This document shows positions 37,660-51,800 of a stretch of 64,000 nt of DNA, piece after piece. Source of the stretch: Theocolax elegans (taxonomy: Eukaryota; Arthropoda; Insecta; Hymenoptera; Cerocephalidae); NCBI GenBank assembly GCA_026168455.1, contig CM047425.1, forward strand, positions 8,282,001-8,346,000, in the 5' to 3' direction. The translations under genes were made by a program, and so were the position numbers. Position 1 is the stretch's first letter; every line of letters begins with the position of its first letter. The notes beneath the pieces are model-generated. The model did not search any database and was not told the origin of the DNA. It saw only the letters and a list, made by a program, of their open reading frames with translations.

Positions 37660-38945
37660 ATTGTTTAAATAAAAGAAGATCATTTCTTAGATTATCAAAG
37701 GCATTTGGTAGTTCGGGGGCGAATTAACCGATATTAGAGAAAGCGACTAGGCACGTCGTATTTCAGCCTTGGATTAGCCTCTCACCCGTGAAAGAACAAA
37801 CGCGATGACTGCACCAGACGCGTGCACGCGTGCGGATGCACTAACGAGTAAGCCTTAGAAACGCACTACTCTGTGATTACCTGACGCACCGCCACGGAGG
37901 CAATAATTGCATTTCGCACCTTTGATAATGCAATAATTACAAAGGAGAGAGGAAAAGAGAGTGAGAGAGGTGGGAGAGATGCGCGCGCGCGCCCCTGCTC
38001 AAAGTTATTTATTTATGTTAATCTCGTGGGGAGGTATCTTAAATGGAATCGCGAGATCACCTGTATATTCTCTTATGTTTTCTCACGTGCGTTGTACTCT
38101 CTTCATGTTCGTATACACGTGCGTTTTACTACACGGAAGATTACGACAAAACGCGCGACCATTACCATTAATTTAGTAAAACTAGAAATATATATATATT
38201 TATTGTTTAGCAGCGATGTTACATTATTATGTAGAACTTACTAAATTTCGAAGGAAAATATATAAAAGTAAGAACGTGTATCGTTTCTAAGGAGCGTAAC
38301 TCACTTAACGTATACTCGAACAGTACGGCATCAAAATTCAGTTGAATCAATGTAAATGTTATGCTAATAAATATAAACAAACTGAAGTTTAGGAAAAGTT
38401 GTTCGAAATTGTAGAAGCACACGTAATATTCAAACTGACTACACGTGTACACATTAAAATTAACTGAAACATGTTTTCACAAACCGCGTCAATGATAAAC
38501 TTATAAAATGTATAATATTAACGTTAAACGAATAAATATACCGTATAGTGTTTGTATTAGTATATTGTACGACGTACTCCATACACATCTTGAAACGTAG
38601 GAACTCTTATCATTCTCTTGCTCTCACCCTTTTTCTCCCGTTATCTCTATCATTCATAGGTGCATAACTTTACGGTGGTATAGGTTCAACGAATGTTACC
38701 GAGTCAAGGGACGTTGTATGTAGAAAGGTCCGCGTATGCAGCTGCGCTGGACCCCGCGCGCTAAATTGTCTATTTACATAATGCCGGCGTAATTAAGACG
38801 TAAGGGAACCGCGCTGTACTCCCGCTACTTTGTGACTATGTATACGTATATATACATCCCTGCACTGTCCGGCTGTAGTGTGTTTCTGTACACAGCGACT
38901 CGACGAATGCGGGGCTCTCGCATATATAGTTTCTTTCGTACATCG

Positions 38946-38970
38946 CTCTCTCTCTCTCTCTCTCTCTCTC
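38946..38970 (+). repeat. (CT)12 microsatellite
   Basis: Twenty-five bases of perfect CT. Confidence 0.95.
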
Positions 38971-41548
38971 CCTTGCTTATACTGTGGGGAATGACTGCAC
39001 GGAACAGAAATCGAGCTGGCTATTTTGCAGCAAGGAAATTACGCTAATTAGGATCGCATCTTCCTTCTCGGCAAGTTTGAGCTTCTTTGTATGATGTTGC
39101 TGCTGCTACTGCTCCGCGTACTCTCTCACTTCGTCTCTAACTATATATATATATAAGATGCATGAAACGGGTGAGGATGTTCTTGAATACCGAATGGAAA
39201 TTGAAACGTGAATGATTAAGGGGAACCTGGTATACGCTGATGAAGACTGACGCTTTATCGATGTTCCCGTTGAAATTTGCAATACACAAGTTTGCGGTTT
39301 CAGACTGTATATATGTATCTATAAACTGTACGAGCAATTAATTAAATTGGATGATTATTATAATTTGTTAAACTTCAAAGACGAACTAAAGCTTAATTGA
39401 TTTATATTTATTTAAATTGAAAAATGTCAAGTGTATACGCGGTCTATTTGCGCAAAAATATAATTTCAAATGAAAGACAGTTGATCGTGTTACATTGTCC
39501 AGAAAAAAAAGGTATTGCAGGACGAACGAGACGAGCTGACAAGTATAGGTAAAAATGTGTTATTTGCTCGATTCGTTATTTGGGTGAGGAAATTCTACGA
39601 AAAACTCGAAGCAATTATCATAGAGTGACGAAAAAAAAAGTCGAGTAAAGCTCGTAAACCTCGAACGGATGAGTGTATACAGCTCGGAAGAGAGATAGAA
39701 AAAGAGTAAGAGTCAGTGATCAATAGTCTTCGGTCGTACTGGTAAACCATAATTTCAATTTGCCAAAGGTGTGTCAGTCGTCGTCGAAGCAGGGCAAGGA
39801 AGATTGACTCGTTAAGGCTTCGAAAAAGCTGGTGATTTATGATCGGCCTCCCCTTCCCTATACGTGGTCGTCGTTCGGTGTGCGTGCACTTTTACGATCG
39901 TAGAACGATGCCAGCGGTAAATGCGCTCGCGCCGCGCGACCCAGCGATTTCGGGCTACGATCGCCAGGAGCGACCAGCAACAGACGGAGAAAAGTCCCGT
40001 GCGCGTACACCGCGTACTGCACGCACGTTAAAGGGGGACGAACTCGACTCGGAAGTATCCCACGCTGCGTTATACTCTCTCGGTTGCTATACGGTCCGAC
40101 ATCGATGGAACCGCCTGTGTATCCACCGGCCGAGCGTAAAGCCCCGGGCACAATTACAATCCCCGTGACCGTAGACAGATACGTATATACATACCTACGT
40201 ATTCAATGCTAAAATTTAATTTACCGAATTATACCGAGTCGCGCCGCGTTTACTCGACAAAAGGAATAATAAATCAAATTTGATTTATATACTTTGGTTT
40301 TTTTAAACCAGAACCGAAATAACAACGTTTCTGCAGAGTTTATAAAATGCAGTCCATAGTTTTTCTTTCACGCATCATTAAGTAAATAAATGACAAACCA
40401 TTGCAATATTTTTATCTGTGTATAAAGATTTTAACGTTGCGTGCAGTGTCTATAAAATGTAGTTTCGCAATATAGTATCCAAAGGGTTTTTAATATAATT
40501 TGAGCAAACTTTCAACGTTGATTACCGGTGGTGAATCAAGTGCGGTCGCGCGGGTGAGTCAAGCATGGATATACGAACGTCCAGGCACCGAGGTAGTGAA
40601 TTATAGAGGAAGGCTTAATCCAACCCAGCAACAGGACTAGGAAGATGGAGATAAAATGTAGAAAGAGTGGCGCACTTAGAACACAAGGGGGGACACGAGG
40701 AAAGCAAAGGTTCGTGAGTCCGCGTGTGTGCGCGTGCGCGATCCACAAAGCACGCGCTCGCTCGCTTGCTTCGCGGCATCTAAGAAAAGGGACGCTAGGG
40801 ATATTAATGGCGCGTTCACGTTGGACTGTTTGCACCGGGCACGACATTTTAATCTTTGTCAGCCGCGAAGCGTATCGCGAAAGCGCGCCCGCTAACGCGC
40901 GGTAGGCAGATAAAGCGGGCTCGAGTATACCGACACCTCTGCTACAAATGGAGAAAGGGGAAATGAAAATAGAGGAAGCTGATGGAGAAAGAGGAGACGA
41001 GGACTGGCCAACACTTGATATTTTCTTTCCGCCCCTCCGTTGAACTATATATCTCTTTTTTTTTATCTCGCGGATAGCGCGCGAAACGCGCTGCACCACC
41101 GTGGAGAGCGTTCACTCGTACGTGCGTATGTGCACACATATACGCGAGTATAAGAGTGCCGTGCCCTGTGTATATTAATATGCATATTACCGGGAAATTA
41201 ATTACGTTCCAGATTGTGGTTGGCTTATTATTTAGCGAACGGCTTTTCCAGCACTTTATACCTCTCCGAATAGTCGCTTGATGTGTACACACATACACCT
41301 ATATACATATATATACCAAATTTCATTATCCTATAGGCGCTCATTATATATATAATATATATACTTTTATATTTAATTCTTTTCCCCAACTGCAACTTAT
41401 AATTGCTTAATGGTTCAAGTTGAGTTTGATACATTTGAATAAAATTGTTTACTAAATCCATTATCCGCCGGTTATTTTAAGAGGTTTCTTTTCGGGCGTA
41501 TATAACCAAAGGGAACCTAGTCGTCATTTAGATTCTATTCCGAAATGT

Positions 41549-41569
41549 ACACACACACACACACACACA
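41549..41569 (+). repeat. (AC)10 microsatellite
   Basis: Perfect AC for 21 bases, followed by AG/AC-rich sequence. Confidence 0.95.
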
Positions 41570-42456
41570 GAGACACATATATATAGGTATAGACATACGT
41601 ACGGTCTCTTTAAATAGACGAGTTAATGAGTTTATTATTCGTAGGCTCGCGTCTAGCCAGGACAATAAACAGAGCCATTACATTAAATATTTTTGTAGCG
41701 TTCGGATGACAATGCCAAAAGATGGTCGTAAAAATGCCAAAGGAAAACATCAACTTCCGCGGGTTTGTAAGTTAAAGCGGCCATGTATTCATCCCCTCTC
41801 CGTCCCTGTATGCGCTGTTAGTGTGACAAAGACCCTGTCACCATAGTTAATTACAACGGAGCGCAGTCCAAGGAGCGATAATTGGGTACATGCCGATGTC
41901 GTTCGAAAATAACACGATGCGAATAGCGCCGTCTTCGTTCCTCGGTACACTCTTGCGTGTATATATCGCGCTTATTTTCTCCATTCTCTCTCTCTCTCTC
42001 TCGCAACGTGTTTTGCGGGAATCGTGTACACGGCTCGAGCCTCTTCGTTGGTAAGCGTCCGCATATACTTTATTTGTAACCCGCAAATATTTATGTCTCC
42101 ACTCGGAGGTATTAATGCCCGTGAATTTTGACCTATACCAATCCTGGGTATTATATGCGTTTTCGCAACCTTTCTATACGGAACGTGTGGGAGAGACCGA
42201 GTTCTGGACGCTGTAAAGAACGATTTGCAATTTATGAACCTTGGCCTCAGTCTGATAGCTTATTAGAAGGGTATACTGTCCCCCCTGCTAACGCCATCCG
42301 CTTTTCGCGAATATCATTTATTCAATTTTTTACGGAAAAAGGTTTATGCATGTATTTCTTACAACATATATATATATTCATATTTCTGTTAGTATTTTTC
42401 TGTATCATTTATACCTCCGAATCTTGTATAAATTATTATCATTATCATTATTATCG

Positions 42457-42483
42457 TTATTATTATTATTATTATTATTATTA
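42457..42483 (+). repeat. (TAT)9 microsatellite
   Basis: Perfect trinucleotide repeat, preceded by an imperfect TTATCA-type run from about 42432. Confidence 0.9.
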
Positions 42484-44671
42484 CCCGTATAATTGCTTTA
42501 TATCATATTATTCTTTCTATTTTAGTTGAACCAATTATTGGAAATAATTTATTCCATTGATTTGATGAAAAAGTAATCATGGCAGACACTGTGTTCCGTC
42601 TATTTTAAAACAATAGTCTCAATTTAGATAGTAACCGAGTTATTTTCATCAAATATTTAATATACCTTCATTCTGCATATATAGATATAATTGTTATATT
42701 TTATTTGTGCGTTGTACACCAACCTGTTAAAAATTCAATATTTCGCTCAAATGATTATTCAGCATGGAAACAATCGAAATGCATCGCTGTCGAGCCCTAC
42801 GTATGCGCGTACGCTGCACCGTGACAAAGGAAGCGCCGAGATGAAGCCCATGCGTGCTTGAAAAAAAAAGCGAAAAAATAATAAACAACAGCAAGAACAA
42901 CAACGCGACAGAACGCATGCGAGGCGTCGTAGTTATTAGGGGGAGCTTCGGCACGACGGGCATTTATTCGCGTCTCGATATGCGCTAGGTACATGAATAT
43001 ATACGGTGTCGTAGACACGCTACCTCGGCATATACCTTCTCTTTCTCTTTCACTCTTGTTATCGCGACCGGTGCTCAACACGCACACAACCTCCATGGCA
43101 TAGGCTCCCGAAGGAGATAGAACGCGATTTCCCGTACGCGTATATATATATATATACGTAGAGTATACTGCAGGTATACCTCGTGCGAACCGACTTTGGA
43201 CTCGAGTAGTGGCGCTCGGTCACTTATTTTACCTTTCTTTTTATCGGCGCCTAGTCGTGCAGCTACGCGACGATTCCTCGTTAGAAACTCGTGAATGTAA
43301 TCGAACTTTGCTTGTAAGGAACTGCGAATCCTATATACCCGATGTAGAATGGTCGATATATACCTCCTGTAACGAGTACGACTACGAGAACTTTTCCGCG
43401 AAATTGAAATTATGCGGTTTTCGCACTCCGTTATACCGAATAAAAATTATCTATCTAGAGAGGAGAGATTCAACGATCTCTTGTTGGGCACGTAAGTAAC
43501 CTCGTGAACGTTGTTTTATGTGTACAACCCAATTACGAAATTCTTAGGAGGTAACAGTATATTTTTCTTAAAATTATGATATGCACGTATAATTAAGCAT
43601 AAGACAGGTGCGTGAATCCTCGTGAATCGTGAATTCTCGTGGACTAATTAAAGCCAGTGAAAATAGGAAGAAGAAAAGTTGTTGCATTAAAGGAGAAAAT
43701 GCGAGGAAGGTATATATACTTATAAATACACATATCTGGGAGAAATGGTTGGAAAGCAAACGACACCTCTCTCGCATTCCGCTGAGGTGCTCGCCAAGAC
43801 GATAAGCTGAGTTGCGCCAAGCGTAAGAATTGTTGTTATGAAAATAAACAAGCGAGTGTGCGAGTCTCGGGCAATCCATCGATACACTCGAAACACCTTG
43901 TACAGGAAATTTACTCGCGTTTCTCGTGTCGATCGATAAGGTCTTCGTTACCACCGACGAGCTCGGAGCGACTGAGTAAACTCGTTTATCCGACGCGCTC
44001 CACGGCGTTTCTTTTGTTTCGTAATCAACAAATGTGCCACTGTCGTTGTCGTCGAACTAGACACACACACAAACGCAAACACGCGCGCACGCGCACACAT
44101 ATACACACATACAGACCCACCAAACCAATCGTTCTAGATCAGACTGATTACTGTTTGTCTACACACTGATTAACCGATGTTACCGATCGCTGTTTCTCTT
44201 TACTTCTTATTTCAATCAACCGTTCTTCCTAAATTAGTTAACGTTATATAAATGTTGAAAAAAGCAACATTGTCGTCGTATAGACATCTTGCGTTTTCTT
44301 TTGCACACGTATACTAGCACCTTAATCGAATATAAATGTAGCCGCAGAATTAGTAACGGGACTTATAGATTTATAAGAGTCAACAGAGAATCAAAATAGA
44401 AGCTAAATCCAGTAGCAAATGCGATTTTTATTACGCGAGAATGATCCTCGGTGTGGGACGCAGTGGTACGAGTTTGGTATAGGGCACATGTGGTCGAGTC
44501 TCGGTAGAAAAATCAGTTACCCCTCGAGAGAGAATATATAAGGCAGAAGCACAAGGGCGAGGACAGTGCATTGCTTTGACGTACGAAAATCCCTATGAAT
44601 AACAACAGAGAAGCGACGCATAGGAGACGTATATATACCGATTTACGGGAAAGCTGAGATTTTTCCCTCTA

Positions 44672-44712
44672 CCCCCTCCCCCCTCCCTTTCTCCCCTTTC
44701 CACCCCCCCCCC
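44672..44712 (-). other. Potential G-quadruplex on the minus strand
   Basis: On the minus strand, reading from 44712, G-runs of 10, 4, 3, 6 and 5 are separated by loops of about 6-7, 5, 1 and 1 bases. This meets the usual G3+N1-7 rule several times over. It is intronic and lies in a polypyrimidine stretch of the plus strand (about 44661-44720). Confidence 0.7.
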
Positions 44713-47428
44713 TCCTCACCTCGTATACACCCGAGAGCTTAAACGCGAAAGTGCAGCGTGGCGCATGAAAGGGAGAGACAATGGCCCTGTATTCTCACAG
44801 AGATAGAGAAAAGAGACATGGGAGCGGCATCGTCGATATAAATTAGCGGGGTCACACCCCACTGAAGGGGCTGAAGGGAGAAGAGAAACGCCCGCAAAGT
44901 AGTTGGAGTCCGCGTGCAAAGGACGGATGAAACGTACCACCGACTTGGTTGCCGTCGTCGTAGTCGCTGTAGTTGCTAACCCCTAATTCAATCTTCACTC
45001 TTTCACCATCATAAACTTACCCACCCACTCCCTTTGCGTTACGCATTATATCGCGCAATTTTGCACGATCACCAACTAAATTTATTCTAGTCTCTCGTAA
45101 TGTCTACTGACTTTTGTCGAGGTGTCTATCCCTCGATGTGTCTCGGGATATTTCATTACCAATCCTATGCGAATTATGTTTTATCAATTGAGTCAGCCCG
45201 TTTTAATCCTGCCTTTGACAGTATGGACAATTAATGATAATAAATGTTTCAGGGTAGGATAAATATAAACTATAAAATACAACGTTTAATTAATCATCAT
45301 TCTGGAAGGAAATATATGTATATATCTATATAATTCAACTATAACGATTTAGTTATTAGTTTATTGCATGTTGTTTAATCTCGTTTTTAAAATTATATAA
45401 GGTGTCACAAGATCGCGAGGGAAAAAAATGAAAGTTGTCTAGAAATAAAAGTGGTTTCTGATATATATATAAATTCCAGAGTTAGAATGCTTTTTTAATT
45501 AATCAACTCTTACATTAACATTTAAATTCAATTACGGTAGCTGCCTCGATTTTTACTCCTGTCCCGATCTTTGACTGAGTTCATTCATAACCAATGTGTT
45601 ATTACAATGCAACACGATATTCAAGGCTTAAATTAATTGATTGTACAATTATACGAAATGTGTTAGACCGCATCGTGATAATAATGAAATTGATTTTGAC
45701 AAGCATTAAATCGAAAGTCGTTAAAATAATAACAACGCTCATTTTTATTCGTCTGTAACATTTTATAACGATCATAGAATTCAGATTAAATAAGTTGGTT
45801 TATTGGTACAAGTTTTACGTGTGTGTATATACTGGTGCACCATTCGTTCAATCATAATCGGATAAAATTACAAGTTACTCAAGACGAATTCTGTGTCAAT
45901 AGATAAAATTCTCATTTGGCACGTAAAATAGTTTGCTCGAGACTTAAGTCCAGCAATGGTAAACATATCAATAGAGAAAATTCACCCAATACTCGTAGTC
46001 GGTACATTTAAACCAGCGGCGTGCGTCACCCGATGCGAAACGATGGACATACATCCATATGTTGGCGCAGTGCCATATGTTGTCCACAAGCAAGTGAGAA
46101 AGAGCGAGAATTTGAGGGCCGATCTCTGTGTATTATAGTACCCATGCACGAATTACATTGCGTTAATTGAATATGCCCTGTAAACTGCATATAGTAAGAG
46201 CGTATAATCGACGAACGAGTGTCGCGCGTGTGCCTATATGGAATGCCTCGGTTATTTTATAAGTCAAATGTGATTTAATGGCTATTCTTTTAACTTTTCA
46301 TACGCGTTATCAATTAAATTTGAATTGTTTTTATTAAGTGAATATAATCATTTTTTTTATTTTGACATATACTTATATACATGTAATATATTTCTATGTC
46401 AATTCAAGGCTAATATTTTTTATTTTTGGCGTTTTTATGAGTAATAAATCGAATCCACGATTGTTGTACTAAAATTGATTACATCGAAATTTTGTGTGCG
46501 CGTAGGTGTGGAATTACTATTATCTTTATCACGATTGGTACCAAATAAAGTAATTTGTAATTCTGTAGAATATTGCTTTATACGAGTATAATGAGTTAAA
46601 GATATAATAATCGGTATTTCTAATGTCAATGTACGTCGTAATTTATGAAAATAAGTATTAATAAAGGACTAATCGTTGAAAGGTTTAGTATGCACACGTT
46701 ACGAAAATGAAGGAGCGACATAGTTCGTTCATAAGTAGAAATACCGTGAGTGCTCGTACGAAAATAAATGCAGTTGTACGGATATCTCCAAAATACAAGG
46801 ATCGACGATAAGTGTACGCGACAGTTATAGAGGATCGCTTCATCCGATGTTGATACCGCGTGTAATGAGAGACAGGCACAGCTGCCTTCGAACGAAGAGA
46901 AACGACCGACGGCAAAATCCGCGCAGTCTGCATGTGAGTCGATACTCTAAATATAACTCAGGGGATCTCTCTCGCACTCTCGTGTTCCGAGTAAAAACGT
47001 TGCCGAGAGAGCCACCCAAAGATAGTGGAACCAAGTGGTGAGTGCTGTGCACGTCTTTGAGAACAACAGGAAATAAAAAGAGAGAATTCGACTCATGAAT
47101 GAATCGGGGCTTGTACCCGAGAAAAATCGACAAGCTTCGGAATAATAGAAAAAAAAGAAGATAGGACTCGGTATAGAGATGCATAGGCAAAGACGCAAAG
47201 TCAACCAACAAAAGGAGCTATAGGAGGGAAGTCGTGTATACACGTATATACAAAGACGGAATTGGGAAGGACATCGCAAGAAAAGTCTATAAAAGGGACA
47301 GGGATCTCCGACCGCAGTTTCGTTCGTAGTGTATGTAGGCTTCTTTTCGATTCTCTTGCTCGAGCTTCAAAGTGAAATAAAAAAGTCAGGCGTGGAAAAG
47401 TACTTATTTATTGCACAGATTTTCGACA

Positions 47429-47450
47429 AGAGAGAGAGAGAGAGAGAGAG
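47429..47450 (+). repeat. (AG)11 microsatellite
   Basis: Twenty-two bases of perfect AG. Confidence 0.95.
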
Positions 47451-48800
47451 GGTGATATTCTGAATGCGTACATACGTGAGCGTGTGCTACCCGAGATATC
47501 GTTGACACGAGCTCGCGACAACTTCATTATAGATGGTTTCTCTCGGGATACGCGCGCGCAACGGCACCCACCTCGAACCACGGAAAGGGGAAGGGCTTTT
47601 AGGACTCGACCACCCGGATTTTTGTATCATCTCCCTCGTGAATTTCCACGCTTCGGAAAATAAGATTCTTTTTAATCCCCTTTCTTTCGAGCGAGTGAGA
47701 AAAAAAAAGACCGAACGATAAAGCTGATCCAGTCTGTCGTGGTTTGTGTCCCATTAGTGCTCGCAAATTGCCAGCTGCTTCGCTCGCGCTCTTTCTCGCG
47801 AATGTGCGTAAACCAACACAATGCAGAACCATCGTTTTATAGCCCTCCAGAAACAATTCTTCTCCAATTTAGTAAAGATAACTATCGTCAGCCTAATTTT
47901 TTTCTTTATCTTTTATATTGGGTGTTTTATAGCCATGCTTTGATCGCAGATTTGGATTTACGAATAGGGGCGCGTTTTTTGCGCAAACGTTCTTTTAGTA
48001 TTTAAGCCAATTTTTTTATATTAACATTTTTTGTATAGTGCGCATCAGTATATTCAGGGAGCCCTTCATTATTCTTTACAAGTACATATCTACACGCGTA
48101 TATTTATATGTACATTTAAATACAGCAAATGTAAATTACGTACAAAATGTCCGTGTTTACAAAACGTCATTAATATTCTATATCGCTTAATAATCCAATT
48201 AAAAGATTACTTAGGAGTACATCACTTGATCAAAGAAGAATGATATTGCGGAAATTCATGTGTACATGTACATTATATGTATATACGTACAGAAAGGAAG
48301 TTGAGCAATATGGCAAGAGGCTGGTGGTTCCGAAAGCCGCTTTTTTCGATATAAGCGTCTTATCGAAGTCAGCATATTAAGGGAATTACCTTGAATTCTC
48401 GGCAAAGGGTCCATTACACGAACGACGAAAAGCGAACGTCACCGTCGGTACACTCCATCTCTTTTTTTTTCGTGGGCAAACGCGCGTGACCTTGTTTGTT
48501 CCTTTGCGGGAAAGAAAGAGGATGCCGTCGAATGCGTTGGAGGCGCCTGTTTGCAAATTTATTGCCTCTTAAAATTATCCAAACGCGTAAATTCAATGAA
48601 CATTCAATGAACGATTCGTTAATCTAAATGTAGTTTCGTCCTCTTTCCTCTTTATTTTGCCAATATCGTTTTTTATATTTTATATTGATTTCGCTTCGAG
48701 CTTTAAAAGCTATTGCGTGTTTCGCTTATTTCTCTTGCCTCCTCCTCCCCCCCAATAACATTTTTATAATTTCTAGCAAATGCATTTACGTACGCATGAG

Positions 48801-48804
<4 letters not shown>

Positions 48805-48839
<35 letters not shown>
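48805..48839 (+). repeat. (AT)17 microsatellite
   Basis: Thirty-five bases of perfect AT, self-complementary. Confidence 0.96.
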
Positions 48840-48841
<2 letters not shown>

Positions 48842-51800
48842 AACGAGTTATAATATTTTAACAGAATTTTTAGTAACTGGACAGTATCACATTTTAAATG
48901 TATATATACATATATACAATCTACACGTCGTTCAGACATTTTGTACTGTTTTGCTACAAATACTTTTAGTTGCCATTGAAACGTAAATAACAAATCAAAT
49001 TATTTCGATTTAAATATATAGAGAGGTAATGTTTTGTCGTTCTACGAATATAACTCAAAATTAAATAAACAGAATCAAAGCTTTTTGAAATATTTATAAG
49101 CTGATATTTTTAATTTCATATATATATATATACACAACGTGTCGTTTATACAACTCACCGGTTTTCTTTTTCACGTCATATAGAGGGCAAAATTCAGTTG
49201 ATTAATCACTTCGTGTCCCAGGTCGTATCTTTTTTCATTCTCGTTAGTCTCTCACATTGATTTTCTTGAATTTTAATCATCTTGTACTCGGTACCGAGAA
49301 CATTGCAAAAAAAAGTTTGCGCGATAGCGTTAACATGTTTTGCGTTTATCGTATATACACGAGAATCTCAACGAGTGCAAGAATCTGGTAGCGCCACCTC
49401 TTGTCACCAGATTGATCAAAATCAAGTAATATATATGTCTATATAGATATATACGAAATATTTATTACACGTATTTTATGTGTCATTTTTTTTATGTTGC
49501 TCGTTGACATAAAATAGCATAAATTTTCTTAAAATTTAGCATATTTAAAAAGGTGGATGTGTAATGTTATAATTAGACGATCAGACGGTATGACTGCGTA
49601 TTTAATAATATTTATTCCACACGCTTTACGCTACTATCTTACTATGAAAACAAACAAGAGAATAAATACGCATGTATTAAACAAGAGAAGTAAGTCATTG
49701 TTACGATATTCGAATAGCATACCCGATGTGAATAACATCTATATGCGTATACACAAGCGTAGCTCGTATGTCGTTCTTTCTCTCTCTCTCTCTCTCCGCT
49801 ATCGGTAGTGGCTCTTCACGATCGACGTGTCGCGATATAGTGCTAACTCGCGTGCTTACGTTCAGCAATATTATTAATTGCTTCGACGAGCGTACGACAT
49901 CGTTGACGTTCTCTTTCTTTCTCTTTCTCCCTTTATCTCTTTCGCGCTCCGACGGCGCGTATCGCATTTTTAACGATCATCACCATCGCAGACGCACCGA
50001 CGCGCTTCGGCGAAACCGAAGATTCTCCAAGCTCGAAAATAGAAATGAATGCCTCCTACTGGAAGAAAGAATTGCATTTGCGAATTCTTCGTCACTCCTG
50101 TGACGTGGCTTATCTTTTTTTATCTCCAAATGTTTTAGTTTAGCTCACTTTTTCGCTTCACTTTTATTTTAAACGATGATTCAACTGTTTTTACATTTCC
50201 AATTAACCACTTATTCTACACGTAAAGTACACGTACATATGTATATACATGTAAATATATTCACGCGTGGTTTATCATTCAGAAAATTGATCTAGTTAGG
50301 GAAAGTTATGGTTAAACGAACATTATGTAAATTACCTATCGGATTTCTCAAAATTAAGAATGAACAACGTATGCATAACTATGCGTATAATATGTCAATT
50401 GACTACCGACTTAATGATAGTTGATTAAATTTTCAGTACCAATTGATTTACGCATCATTAGTACGTTATAATATAGTTTGAATATTATTTCCTGACGTAC
50501 GGTGAAATATCATTGAGTTAATAATATGTGAGATTGATTTGCATATACGAACATTTTTTTATTCATACTTTGGTTGTAAAAATATAATTTGTATCTATAT
50601 ATATATATATATATATGTATGTCTTTCATTAAACCGCACATTTTCACATTAATAAATGAAAAATATAGATATTCCTTGGCTTCATCGAGAGATTTGATAA
50701 GCTCTTTTAAAGGCAATTAAGTTTTATGCGAATTATACGTACATTGTCGAGCTATAAAACGATACTTAGAACTAAAATCAACGCAACGTTAATAAGCAGT
50801 TTAATTATACGCAGCCGAAAAAATATGTCGAGTTTTAATGAGGGGAAACGTGCTATCGACGTAATTGAATCATAAAATCCAGGTTCCATTTTAATCATTC
50901 AAGGTATCCTTTGTATAAATATCAGAGAATCAAAGTTCCCCTTCGTTATGCACTAAATATTTTTTTCATTGTAGAAAGCGATAAGTTTCTGATGTACGGT
51001 CACATGTACGGAAATCTGAGGTTTTAATACAGCTCTCGCGTCGCTCGATCAAGGAAAAGCGACAGGTTGCGATATAAAAATTTCTCCGGAGGCGTACAGC
51101 GATTTTCACGGTGACGACGATCCTCTGCCTCCTCCTCCTTCCCCCGCCACCGTCACCCCTTCTGGCTACGCGTACTTTTTAATTAAAAGCGATAAATCGA
51201 GTTTTATAACGTTCGCGTGGTTTCGTGCATTTTTTTCGCGATTCGCTCGCGCACTCGCGTTTAATGACTTTGATCACTCGGATGCACGGCCACAACCATG
51301 ATATACGCGCAAGCACCGTGCAGATGTCGCTCGATAAATCAGGCATGCGTTTCTGGTATGCAAATATTCCGCGAGCGACGCCGTTCGATCCGAGGTGACG
51401 TTGAGACTCCCGATCTCCTTCCCTTTCTCTTTTCTCATCTCGTACTCTTGATCGTTTGCTCTTACTCTTTCTCTCTCCCTCTAAAACCTTCTTTCCCTCT
51501 AACTTTCTTCATAAATTTTGTCACCGCATACTTAATAGTTTCTACCGAACTATGTTAAATTGTTACGAAATCGTTTAGTTGCATAGTTCAACAAAGTTGC
51601 CCGATATATTGGAATCTTTCTTTTTGAGTAACGCGAATATTGAACAACGAAGAAAAATCGGTATACTGCACGCGTAATATAACCGTCTATGCGCGCAGGT
51701 CTACGCCTCGTTGTAATATACGTGTATAAAGGAATTTCCATTTAAGAAATTAGTTTCGTGATTATGTCGGTTTGCATCACAGGTGTTCTTGTCTACAACT

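Larger units (their letters stand above)
36571..41200. other. Intron block 4: alternating AT-rich spacers and islands
   Basis: Islands lie at about 36850-37200, 37720-38190, 38591-39130, 39501-40200 and 40531-41150. The last has a 187-codon minus frame (41099-40536) and a plus frame over the same bases; the minus one lacks an ATG start and neither has a domain. A strong pyrimidine-rich acceptor ends at 38659, but the required phase meets a stop at once. A run of alternating GC lies at 37981-37992. Confidence 0.45.
41201..45060. other. Intron block 5: islands, C-rich tract and alternating repeats
   Basis: Islands at about 41480-42330, 42741-43500, 43740-44180 and 44430-45000. It includes (AC)n at 41549-41569, an (ATT)n tract, alternating CA/CG/TA sequence at 44061-44115, and the C-run cluster at 44672-44712. 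Frames are short and unrecognised. Confidence 0.5.
45061..50100. other. Intron block 6: AT-rich, then islands at 46.7-47.9 kb
   Basis: 45061-46680 is AT-rich. 46690-47850 is balanced, with a donor-like sequence GTG|GTGAGT at 47038/47039 after a plus frame (46847-47041), but no domain. 48410-48560 and 49740-50100 are smaller islands. An AGGTGGCGC motif (minus, 49391-49399) matches the insect CTCF core. Confidence 0.45.

Noticed and set aside
38620..38670. Very strong acceptor-like sequence ending TAG at 38659
   Set aside because: In the phase required by exon 1 the next codons reach TAA at once, and GTGCAT is a poor donor.
40536..41099. 187-codon minus-strand frame
   Set aside because: It has no ATG start (GTG), is of low complexity, has an overlapping plus frame over the same bases and no recognisable family.
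46847..47041. Plus-strand frame ending near a GTGAGT donor
   Set aside because: No convincing acceptor precedes it, the peptide resembles nothing known, and it stops right at the donor.
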